Source of the DNA: CALFML01 sp044222245 | Lineage (GTDB): Bacteria; Myxococcota_A; Polyangia; Palsa-1104; JAEUJZ01 | Direction of reading: 5' to 3' | Assembly: GCA_044222245.1 (NCBI GenBank) | Contig: JBGANQ010000056.1 | Coordinates: 1 to 64,000 of the forward strand | DNA: 64,000 nt | Shown: positions 18,551 to 26,174 of the stretch, piece by piece | Layout: every line of letters begins with the position of its first letter | How positions within the stretch are numbered: the stretch's first letter is position 1 | The notes under the pieces: generated by a model | Seen by the model: only the letters and a program-made list of their open reading frames with translations | The model's database searches: none | Told to the model about the DNA's origin: nothing | Position numbers and translations under genes: made by a program

Positions 18551-18662
18551 ATGCCAGCCGCGTGCCAGCCGCGTATCAGCCGTGTGCCGGGCGCAGCAAG
18601 GGCGGGTGATGGGCGGACGATGGGCGGATGATGGGCGGATGATGAGAGGACGATGAGCCGGA
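18551..18662. repeat. Two adjacent 11-bp tandem repeat arrays upstream of ppsA
   Basis: At 18551-18590 a unit like ATGCCAGCCGC is repeated about 3.5 times. At 18607-18662 a unit like GATGGGCGGAT is repeated about five times, the last copies diverged. Both periods are 11 bp, near one DNA helical turn. They occupy the leader between ppsA (start 18509) and the P460-like gene, where no coding sequence is visible (18510-18991). They could be protein-binding or merely slippage products. Confidence 0.8.
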
Positions 18663-18991
18663 GGCTCGGGTCGGAATCCACGCCGATTCCCCTGCGAAGA
18701 TTTTGCGGATATCGCCGGCGAATTGCGCAGGATTTTCGCGGCGCTCGACTCCGGACCGGCGAAGACTCCCGATGACCTAGTCGGCACGCGGCTTGCGATT
18801 GAGTGCAGGAGAGCCCAACCGTAAACGAGCCAGAAGTGCGAAGAAAGGAGTCCGTCGATCGTACGTCGCTTACACGCCAGTGGTGTTCGGCGCGCCGCTG
18901 TACCCTTGGCTCGACTCGCTGAGGGTACGTGATCAAGCAAGTAAGTCGCTGCACCTGCCGCAGCGCTGCGGCCGCGGTGCAGCGGAATCGC

Positions 18992-19630
18992 TCAGGCGCC
19001 GTTGTAGTTGATGCCAAAGAGGCGGTCGTGCGGGGCCTGCTGGTGACAGCCCATGCAGGAGCCGACGCGGCCCGCGCTGGTGACCGACTGACCGTCGCTG
19101 GTGAGCGTCCCATACACCCAGCCGCTGTCGGTCTCGGGAGTGGCCGGATCGAGCCTGTACATGATGAACAGACCGCTCTTCTGCCGGGCGTGGAACAGCC
19201 GGCCGCTCTCGCTCAGGTAGCGCACCGGGGACTGCGTGGTGTCGTAGGTGGTGGTGGCCGGCACCTCCTCGGCTTCCCAGGCTTCCTTGACTACCGCCTG
19301 GCCGACTGCTGCCGGGGTCTTGCCTGCGCGGCCGAGGTAGGCGTCGCGGTCCTTGGCGAAGACGTAGTAGAGCTTCCGCCCGTGGGTGTCGAGGTTCATG
19401 CTTGCGCTGCGCCGCGGGTGGCTCGGCATCGGCAGGCGGCACAGACCCGGTGCCCAGTGCAGCTCATCATCGACGCGAGCGTAGGCCTCGTAGGTCGCTG
19501 CGACCTCACGCAAGCCAGCGTGGAAGCTCGGGTTATTTTCGCCAACGGGAGGGACCGGGCCGGGATCCGGCTCGACGGTGAGACCCGAGCAGCCAGCAAG
19601 AACCGCGAGAACCAAAACGGATATACGCAT
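18992..19630 (-). CDS. Cytochrome P460-like haem lipoprotein
   Basis: A 212-aa protein. The signal MRISVLVLAVLAGC ends in a lipobox Cys at residue 14. The body matches the cytochrome P460 family: HGRKLYYVFAKDRDAYL, VVKEAWEAEEV, a strand ending in GLFIMYRLDP and, near the C-terminus, the haem-attachment motif CMGCH within GRVGSCMGCHQQAPHDRLFG. P460 proteins bind c-type haem, often with a Lys crosslink, and oxidise hydroxylamine or detoxify nitrogen oxides. The lysine in YYVFAKDRDAY is a candidate, not verified. The C-terminus is short after the haem motif, as in the family. It stands alone, 129 bp from the next gene on the same strand. Confidence 0.75.
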   Translation of the reverse strand: MRISVLVLAVLAGCSGLTVEPDPGPVPPVGENNPSFHAGLREVAATYEAYARVDDELHWAPGLCRLPMPSHPRRSASMNLDTHGRKLYYVFAKDRDAYLGRAGKTPAAVGQAVVKEAWEAEEVPATTTYDTTQSPVRYLSESGRLFHARQKSGLFIMYRLDPATPETDSGWVYGTLTSDGQSVTSAGRVGSCMGCHQQAPHDRLFGINYNGA

Positions 19631-19758
19631 CGTAAACCTCCAGCCAGAGCTGCGCGCACTATAGCACCTGCGGCCGGCAGCTGGCCCAGCAAGGTTTGCA
19701 ATATCACAGCCCCGCGCGCGACGCCGCTTGGGGCGACTCGGGCGCGCTCGCGCTGGCG

Positions 19759-21420
19759 TTACAGATCGTCACACGGCGTACCGCGGCGCTCCCCGGTGTA
19801 GACGCCAAGGTCGTTCCAGATCATGTTCCAGTTTTCATCAATCGGCACGGCCAAAAGCTCCGTTCGGCGCGTCCCCTTGACCCAGGTCGAGCTCCTGCCT
19901 TGCGGTCCGACGATGAAGCGCAGCGCGCCGGTCTTGGTCGAGAAGATCTCGCCTTGGGAGTCGGAGACGATGTTGGTCATACGCTGCAGCTTCATCCCCC
20001 CCTTGGGACCGACGAACAGCCGGAACTGCTGCGCAGTCTCCGGCGTCGACCCTTTATCGACGTAGTAATAGATGCCGGTGTCATCGCGGGTCAGAGCATG
20101 CGGGACATACTGCTTGCGCGGTGGTGAAAAGGAGGCCTGGGTCAAGACTTCGAGCGCGCTGGCTGCGGGCAGCAAGCTAAGCTCGGTGCTGCGGGTGCCA
20201 CAGCGAACACTGCAGGTCTGCTTCTCGCTGTCGAACTGCACCGAGGAGAGCAGCCGATAGTCTTGGCCGCGGATGTTTGCGCTGGCGCGCGCATTGAAGT
20301 AGCGGGGCTCGAAGAAATCGACTCCACCCGACCCCTCGGCAAGCGCGACACCGCTGAACTGCTTGCCATCGCCGTAATAGAGATACGGGCTATTCGCATT
20401 GGAGCGCGAGCTCACTACGTAATGGTTCTTTTTATCGGTACAGACGCCGGTTCCGGCCAGGATGATGCGCTGTCCCAGCGTATGGGCATCACCCCACGGC
20501 GGCGCCGCTCCCGCCTTGCCCGCTATCGCTGCAGGGGGCGTGAGCTCGATACCTTCCAGAGTCTGCCGGGCGAACTCGTCTTGGTTTGGTGACTGCGTAT
20601 CAACCTGCCACTCAAGCTTGCCGGCAGCCAGCGTCAGCGCGCGGGAGCCGGTGAAGCTGCAGTTTACCTCCTTCACAAGTCCGGCCAACAGCGTGGCGGC
20701 AGCCTTGGACTCGTTGCACAGCGCGGCCATCGCCGTAACCGGCACGGAGCAGAAGCTTGCAATCGCGTAGCGCTTTAGCACCTCGTCACTGACGCTGCCC
20801 CAGTTCACCCGCGACGCCAGCTTGGTGGCACAGGCCTTCTCCGCCTCGACGACGTTTTCGCGCAGCGCCTTTTCCTGCTCTGCTTGTTCGGCATCGCGAT
20901 GAAACGCGGCAAAGCGCGATATGGTGCCATCTTTGAGCTGGCTTCCGTGTAGCGCCAGGACGGTGCCGGCCTGCAGCGCCTTGCTCAGGTTTTGGTCAAG
21001 GGCGATCGCCCGGCCGTGCAGCACGTCACCGGGTACATAGAGCTCCCAGCGGTCGCCATGGCGGTGGTCGACCTGAACAAAGGAGAATCGGCGCCCTCGC
21101 CACTCCGTGGTGTAGTATTCGTATTGGCCATCGACGCGGCGCTGGTAGGGTAGCGCCAGGCCGTCGAGTGCGCTGGCCGTCCCCGTAACGCGAATGACGG
21201 CCCGCCCCTCGGCGAGCGGCTGGAGCATCACTAGATCAACTTCGTCGCCGCGCGTGTTCTTGAAGACGCGAACACTCTCGACCGCCAGCGGCTGCGCTTG
21301 CGCCGCCGCCGCGGCCAGCAGCAGGCCACCGACCAGCGGGTACCCAAGCCGCGCCAGGGTCTGTCGTCCAAAAGTGCAGTGTAGTCGGCTGACCGGTCCA
21401 AGACGAAACGTGCGAGCCAT
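19759..21420 (-). CDS. Large exported protein of unknown function
   Basis: A 553-aa protein from the ATG preceded by GGAGGAG. An N-terminal hydrophobic segment (LVGGLLLAAAAAQAQ) indicates export. The mature protein mixes beta-rich segments (VRVFKNTRGDEVDLVMLQPL, YEYYTTEWRGRRFSFVQVDH) with a helical, Cys-containing middle (EKACATKLAS, CSVPVTAMAALCNES). The C-terminal half has repeated short strands ending in Arg/Lys (QFRLFVGPKGGMKLQRM, ALRFIVGPQG). I recognise no catalytic motif or family. Even spacing of cysteines suggests disulfides in the periplasm or outside the cell. Confidence 0.75.
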   Translation of the reverse strand: MARTFRLGPVSRLHCTFGRQTLARLGYPLVGGLLLAAAAAQAQPLAVESVRVFKNTRGDEVDLVMLQPLAEGRAVIRVTGTASALDGLALPYQRRVDGQYEYYTTEWRGRRFSFVQVDHRHGDRWELYVPGDVLHGRAIALDQNLSKALQAGTVLALHGSQLKDGTISRFAAFHRDAEQAEQEKALRENVVEAEKACATKLASRVNWGSVSDEVLKRYAIASFCSVPVTAMAALCNESKAAATLLAGLVKEVNCSFTGSRALTLAAGKLEWQVDTQSPNQDEFARQTLEGIELTPPAAIAGKAGAAPPWGDAHTLGQRIILAGTGVCTDKKNHYVVSSRSNANSPYLYYGDGKQFSGVALAEGSGGVDFFEPRYFNARASANIRGQDYRLLSSVQFDSEKQTCSVRCGTRSTELSLLPAASALEVLTQASFSPPRKQYVPHALTRDDTGIYYYVDKGSTPETAQQFRLFVGPKGGMKLQRMTNIVSDSQGEIFSTKTGALRFIVGPQGRSSTWVKGTRRTELLAVPIDENWNMIWNDLGVYTGERRGTPCDDL

Positions 21421-21643
21421 GGGCTCCTCCGCTGAGCGCTGGGAATCGCTTGCCGTGGCGAGCAAAGCGTAGGCGACTCATGTTAGAGCGAAACTGCGGA
21501 TTCAGCAAGGACCGCATGCTCGGCGTGCTTCCTTATGAGGCTGGAGGCGATGTCCTTGCGGGGATCAGCCCCGGCTTGGCGCTGAGCGAGCGCGGAGCGC
21601 AAGGGGTCGGGTTGGCCGGGCTGTCTAGCTCGGCCGGTCCACG

Positions 21644-21793
21644 TTGACAACCTCCGTTCGCGCGGCACAGAATCTGCGGGTGCCGGATGCTCATGAACAG
21701 TCGCTGCGGGTCTTTATCAGCTCTTGTCGAGAGGACGCGGCCTTTCAGGACGTTCTGGTGCGGCACCTCGCCGTGCTGACACAGTACCACTAG
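21644..21793 (+). pseudogene. TIR-domain gene fragment
   Basis: A 49-codon stretch between stops encodes SLRVFISSCREDAAFQDVLV followed by RHLAVLTQYH and a TAG. It matches the first strand and helix of a TIR domain (RVFISY..eD..f...L..HLa.L), with Cys where the family has Tyr. Nothing further of the fold follows in any frame, so it is a relic. It is unlike the TIR protein at 820-1557 in detail, hence a separate gene. A TTG at 21644 could in theory start a 49-residue peptide. Confidence 0.6.
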
Positions 21794-22150
21794 AGTCAGC
21801 CAGTTCTCCGGTATTCCAATTGGGCTGGTCGTGTACTCTAGCGAATTTCATGTTGCGCCTGGGGTCGGCATGGGCTTTGACAGGCTGGCGGACGGCCGCC
21901 GAAACTTCCCATGCAATGACCCACGACGCAGCGTGATCGCGTCGCTGGTGACGATTCTCAGTGGGATCGAGCTGGGGTCATGCGGCTGGCTCTCTTCGAG
22001 CTTCTGGTCGAGTCGTGATGCGCGGACGCGCGCGTGGACGCCCCCAATCCGACGCCGCTTTCGTACAACGCAGCCAGCTTCCGCTGCCACATTGCTTTAC
22101 CGCACCAAATGCGCCAACTCCACGCCGTGCATCACCAACGTAACATACGC
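21794..22150. other. No gene recognised
   Basis: These 357 bp between the TIR relic and the DUF2330 gene have open frames only of the kind expected from high GC. I see no motif, repeat or convincing terminator. Confidence 0.6.
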
Positions 22151-24031
22151 CTATGCAGAAGCGGGTGCGCGGCGGCGGCGGCGCAGTACGACCAGGCCGC
22201 TGCACAGCACGATCAGGGACACCGGTGCGGCCACTGGGAGCCGGCGGCCTGGCGTGGTCACGCAGCCGCGCTGCAGCTCGGCGCCGGAGGGGTCGGCATT
22301 GGGGTCGCGGTCGAGCGGGCTGAGGCTTCTGATCTTGGTCCCGTTGTTGGTGATGACCACGGGCTGACCCACCTCGCCAATCGTCTCGATGCGCAAGCTG
22401 TAGGGCAGCTGCCGGTCGGCCGGTGTCCAGCTGCTGACGTGGATCCCGCTGTCGGTGTCCAGGGTCCGGTCGTAGGGCTCGCAGCCCTGGGCCAGGGAGG
22501 CTCTGTGAGCCAGCGGCACAGCGGGCAGCTCGGGGTTGAAGCCAAATACTGGATCCACGTTCATGTCCTCGGGCGAGATCGTCGTGTAGAGGCGGGTCAG
22601 CTGGCCATGGGTATCGAACAGCTGCTGGGCCTCCTTATTCGGAATGACGATGCGGCTCTGGAGGTCGGCGGTGGCGGCGCGCGGATCAAACATCTGCAGC
22701 TTGAGCGCCACTGCATCATAGTCCGGTCCGCCGCGCTGCGGATCGCGCCGCAGATAGTAGTCGAGGCTCTGATAATACGTGAGCAGGGGGATGCCGCGGG
22801 CAACCAGCGACTGCGGCTCCGGAATGTATTTGGCAAGGACGGTGGCCAGCGCCGCCGCCGACTGCTGTAGCGCCAGCTCTCCATAATTGGGCACCGGCGT
22901 AAAACCAAACAGCGGGTTTAAGGCCATCTGGACGTACTGGTAGGGGTCGCTGACCGCCGGCAGCTCAGTCACGCGATCGAAGCGGCCGGGCCGATTGAGC
23001 GTGCCCGCCATGACGTTGCTCGAGCCCGCGTACTCGGTAATGAAGGCGTGCTTGCGCGGCGCCTCGGCCACCGCCGCAGTGACTACCTGCGAGTAGTTCC
23101 CGACGTTGTTCAACAGGTCCAGCTGAGCATCGTTTAGCACCGCATGGTAGAAGTTGCGCGGGATGGCGCGGGCACTGCCAAGGACCCACACCTGGATGCC
23201 CATGTTGGGCACGGCGCCGACGGAGGTCAGGGTCAGCGGCACCATCGGGTAGTCGGACTTGTAGCGCAGGACGATCGGCTGCACATCGCCGGAGTTCTGG
23301 TCGGCCCGCAGCTTCAGGGCCAGAAAGTAAGCGCCCGGGCGAACGTAAGGACTGACCGCGGCATCCGAGCCCGTTGGCACCACATAGCGGTTGTCCTGCA
23401 GCCACTTGAGCATGTCCGCCTGGCTGTCGGCCTTGAGCACCGCAAAGTCGTACGGGCCGACCGAAGACTGCACGACCAGCGGCGAGGGTGGAGGAGGCGG
23501 CGCTGAACCGAGATCGGCAGCGCCGTAAGCGGCTTCGTTGGCGCTCCCCGACAGGCTGGCGGAGTTACAGCCGAAGCCGCCGCCATAGCCGCCGCCATAG
23601 CCGCCGCCATAGCCGCCGCCGCCGCCAAGCCCCCTGGTGCAGGTCGAGGTGCTGGTGAGGGTGTAGGTAGGTCCGGTAGTCTTTAGCAGCTGGGTGAATA
23701 GCTCATCGGTGCTGACATCGATTCCGTCCTGGCCCAGCCGGTTCTGGGGAATCGCCGGGAGCGGCACCAGCCAGCCGAAGTCCCCCGGCTTGCCCTGGTA
23801 CTGGATCTGGATGATCGCGGTCACGGTGCCGTTGTCCTGAGCAAACAGGATGCGCTCTCCGGCCTGGACCGTGGGTACGGAGACATCGCTGAGGACCAGG
23901 CAGCCGCAGGCCTGGGCGTCCGCGATAGCCGACGTAAGGAGTGCGCCGCCCAGCACCGCGGCGAGCGCGACGGGGCGGCGCGAGCCGCGGGGATGCAGTC
24001 GACGGGGCGCCAGGGCAGCGGGGGAAGACAT
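22151..24031 (-). CDS. DUF2330 exported protein with C-terminal membrane anchor
   Basis: A 626-aa protein started at the ATG preceded by GAGGAG. A signal peptide (LAAVLGGALLTSAIADA) is followed by the DUF2330 hallmark CGCLVLSDVSVPTVQAGERI and GDFGWLVPLPAIPQ. Known DUF2330 proteins are exported, Cys-rich and of unknown function, common in myxobacteria. Residues about 170-195 are a low-complexity GGGYGGGYGGG stretch coded by a 12-bp repeat (CCGCCGCCATAG, near 23578-23616), followed by a Pro-rich linker. The middle carries SDYPMVPLTLTSVGAVPNMG, typical of the family. The C-terminus has a hydrophobic helix (APVSLIVLCSGLVVL) then RRRRR, a sorting-like tail. The vWA gene across the divergent promoter region has a similar tail, suggesting shared surface processing. 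Confidence 0.85.
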   Translation of the reverse strand: MSSPAALAPRRLHPRGSRRPVALAAVLGGALLTSAIADAQACGCLVLSDVSVPTVQAGERILFAQDNGTVTAIIQIQYQGKPGDFGWLVPLPAIPQNRLGQDGIDVSTDELFTQLLKTTGPTYTLTSTSTCTRGLGGGGGYGGGYGGGYGGGFGCNSASLSGSANEAAYGAADLGSAPPPPPSPLVVQSSVGPYDFAVLKADSQADMLKWLQDNRYVVPTGSDAAVSPYVRPGAYFLALKLRADQNSGDVQPIVLRYKSDYPMVPLTLTSVGAVPNMGIQVWVLGSARAIPRNFYHAVLNDAQLDLLNNVGNYSQVVTAAVAEAPRKHAFITEYAGSSNVMAGTLNRPGRFDRVTELPAVSDPYQYVQMALNPLFGFTPVPNYGELALQQSAAALATVLAKYIPEPQSLVARGIPLLTYYQSLDYYLRRDPQRGGPDYDAVALKLQMFDPRAATADLQSRIVIPNKEAQQLFDTHGQLTRLYTTISPEDMNVDPVFGFNPELPAVPLAHRASLAQGCEPYDRTLDTDSGIHVSSWTPADRQLPYSLRIETIGEVGQPVVITNNGTKIRSLSPLDRDPNADPSGAELQRGCVTTPGRRLPVAAPVSLIVLCSGLVVLRRRRRAPASA

Positions 24032-24556
24032 CGGGTGACTCCTCAGCAAGGGGACAGAAGGTTCCTGTGTGCGGCGCCGGAGCTCCCGGCGGCGCGCAGA
24101 GCTCGCAAGCGGGTAAAGCAAGCGATATGCCACCGGCACCCGCTACCAAGCAGACGAAGGCGCGTGTCCGGCCGGGCAGACCTGGACAGTTCCGACCAGC
24201 GGCTCAGACGACTGGGTGGATGGTTTCGGCCAGTCCGACGGTCGGCAGTGTGGACGAATGCGGCCAGTCCCAACCAGGGATTGGTCCGATTTTATCGGCA
24301 GTGGAAGAAATCAGACGACTCTCAGGGATATCTCGGACGCTCGCTCTGAGGACAGCCGCCAAGATGAGACTTGGCTCGGATGCTGCTAAGAAGCCAAGCC
24401 GAGCGCGTGGAGCGCCAGGGTGCTCGACTGCATCGAGCGTTTCCGAGTCGCACGGCATCGACCTAATTATCGAATCACAAGGAGACCGACATCTTTTTCT
24501 GCTTGGGCGTGAGCCAGGCCCTGTACAATTTGGCAAAAGAACCCTCGGAGGGGAAC
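24032..24556. promoter_or_regulatory. 525-bp divergent intergenic region (DUF2330 / vWA)
   Basis: Both neighbours are transcribed away from this stretch, so their promoters must lie here. The 10-mer CGGCCAGTCC occurs at 24227-24236 and again at 24261-24270, 34 bp apart, and could be an operator. No credible small gene is seen. Exact promoters cannot be assigned by eye. Confidence 0.4.
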
Positions 24557-25579
24557 ATGTCTCGCACCCGTTACCTATTGGTTGCTTCGGTCCTTTGCAG
24601 CTTGCTCCTGCCTGCGCGGAGTCAAGCTCAGGACTGTACCTCGAACCTGCTGATTGTCCTCGATCGGTCGTGCTCCATGACCTCAAACTCGATCATGGGC
24701 AAGACCCGCTGGGATATTGCGGTGAGCGCGATCAACAAGCTGATCGCTAATAACTCAGGCAAGATCCGGTTTGGTCTGGCGATGTTCCCAAACAAGACCG
24801 CGACCGCCCCCAAGTGCGTGCAGACAAGCCCGCTGCTGGCCCCAGCGCTGGGCAACGAGCAGGCCGTCTCGACGCTGCTCACGAACAACCGGCCAGGCTC
24901 GCCGTGCATCACCAACATCGATGAAGGGATCAAGCAGGCGGGCGCCGAGCCCTCCCTCTTTACCCCTGATCGGCGCAGCTTCGTACTGCTGGTCACCGAT
25001 GGCGAGCAGAGCAACAACTGCAACGGCGGCACCGCGACCGCCGACCCGCTGACCGTCCAATATGTCAAGGCGCTGTATGATCAGAAGGTCCCCACCTACG
25101 TGGTTGGGTTTGACATCGGCTCCGACGCGCAGGCGCAGAAATCGCTCAACAGCTTCGCCCTGGCCGGCGGACTGCCGAACAAGAACGGAACGACCATGTA
25201 CTATCCCGCCAACAACGAGGCGGAGCTGGAGAGCACGCTCAGTCAGCTGGCCAGCCTCACCAGCGGCGAGCTTGGTATATGCCGCGGCATGCCGTGTCCG
25301 GATGGGCGGTGCCTCAGCGCTACCGCCATGTGTGTGAGCGGCTTCTGTGTCGAGCCGGAGCCGGACCTCGGGGGCCAGGGCGGCGGCGATGATGCCGGTG
25401 GGTCAGGCGGCGGCGGCGGGCTGGCCACCGGCTGCAGCTGTGAAGTCGGTCAGCGCCGGGCGGTTTCATCGGCGGGGCTTATGGCGCTTTTGCTGAGCGG
25501 CGTGGTCCTGCTGCGCGGTCGGCGTCGCCGTCTGTCTGGCACGCGGAGGTGGTTGCTGCCTTCGTTGCTAGAGCGCTAG
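24557..25579 (+). CDS. Exported von Willebrand factor A protein with MYXO-CTERM-like tail
   Basis: A 340-aa protein; GGAGGGGAA precedes the ATG. A signal peptide (LVASVLCSLLLPARSQA) leads to a vWA domain (about 24-235). The MIDAS metal site is visible as VLDRSCSM (D-x-S-x-S), with VLLVTDGEQ supplying the second Asp. Such domains bind protein partners through a divalent metal. Then come a Cys-rich segment (CRGMPCPDGRC..C...C) and a Gly/Asp linker. The tail has Cys-Ser-Cys, a hydrophobic helix (GLMALLLSGVVLL) and a run of Arg, the MYXO-CTERM pattern thought to direct proteins to the myxobacterial cell surface. The final 15 residues after the Arg run are unusual for that signal. Confidence 0.88.
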   Translation: MSRTRYLLVASVLCSLLLPARSQAQDCTSNLLIVLDRSCSMTSNSIMGKTRWDIAVSAINKLIANNSGKIRFGLAMFPNKTATAPKCVQTSPLLAPALGNEQAVSTLLTNNRPGSPCITNIDEGIKQAGAEPSLFTPDRRSFVLLVTDGEQSNNCNGGTATADPLTVQYVKALYDQKVPTYVVGFDIGSDAQAQKSLNSFALAGGLPNKNGTTMYYPANNEAELESTLSQLASLTSGELGICRGMPCPDGRCLSATAMCVSGFCVEPEPDLGGQGGGDDAGGSGGGGGLATGCSCEVGQRRAVSSAGLMALLLSGVVLLRGRRRRLSGTRRWLLPSLLER

Positions 25580-25608
25580 AAATGCCCGGAGCTCGAAGGC
25601 GCCGCGGC

Positions 25609-25803
25609 TCACTTGATGAACAGACGCAGCGCTTCGTGCAAGCTGGCCAGGGTGGTGATCTGCGAAAGATCGACTCCCATTGAGACAATCGTCTGCGCCA
25701 CTGCGGGCGCGATTCCAGAGATGAGTCCGCGAGCGCCGAGCAGCGACACCGCGCAGAGCAGCGTCGTAACGGTCGGCACCTCGCTGAACAGCTGCTCCAG
25801 CTG
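25609..25803 (-). pseudogene. STAS-domain (RsbR-like) gene remnant
   Basis: The reading frame encodes the C-terminal half of a STAS domain: VSLLGARGLISGIAPAVAQT, VSMGVDLSQITTLASLHEAL and a final RLFIK. It matches RsbR/RsbS-type stressosome proteins, in which STAS domains mediate partner switching. It begins directly after an in-frame TAA (25804-25806). The N-terminal half of the fold is not seen upstream, so the gene is truncated. The next gene's product also ends in a STAS domain, a possible link. Confidence 0.7.
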
Positions 25804-26118
25804 TTACCCTACGCCATCGCCCGGCAGAGCCAGCGTCGCCAGCGCGCCACCGCCGCTCGCAGTGATCACACCATCGAGCGCGACCGTAAAGTAGAGCCAG
25901 TTGGGTCCATGCTCCAAGAGCGCCCGCAGCGGAGGTTCAATCGAGGACTCAGGCGCTGCGATGAGGTCACGATGGAGCATCCCAAAATTATACTCAACTT
26001 CGCCCAGCCTGGGCAGCATCGCGATATTACCTCGCCTCGGCTCACGGCTTCTTCGCGGCGGACAGCTGGAAAGCGGTATCACCCCCGCTAGTGCGCTTGT
26101 TTTGAGCAAATGCCGCAT
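25804..26118 (-). CDS. Uncertain small lipoprotein-like ORF
   Basis: A 104-codon frame starts MRHLLKTSALAGVIPLSSC, which resembles a short lipoprotein signal, and ends at the TAA that precedes the STAS remnant in the same frame. The segment VEYNFGMLHRDLI and WLYFTVALDGVITASGGGAL look protein-like, but I know no family. It may be the front of a fused, now interrupted, STAS gene. The gene, if real, is divergent from the kinase-ATPase gene. Confidence 0.25.
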   Translation of the reverse strand: MRHLLKTSALAGVIPLSSCPPRRSREPRRGNIAMLPRLGEVEYNFGMLHRDLIAAPESSIEPPLRALLEHGPNWLYFTVALDGVITASGGGALATLALPGDGVG

Positions 26119-26174
26119 GATATGATCGCGCTCCGTCGGTTTTTCAGACACGCAATTTGCTCAATATGCTCCCT

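Noticed and set aside
18545..18662. CRISPR-like array
   Set aside because: Units are 11 bp and contiguous without unique spacers; no cas genes in the window.
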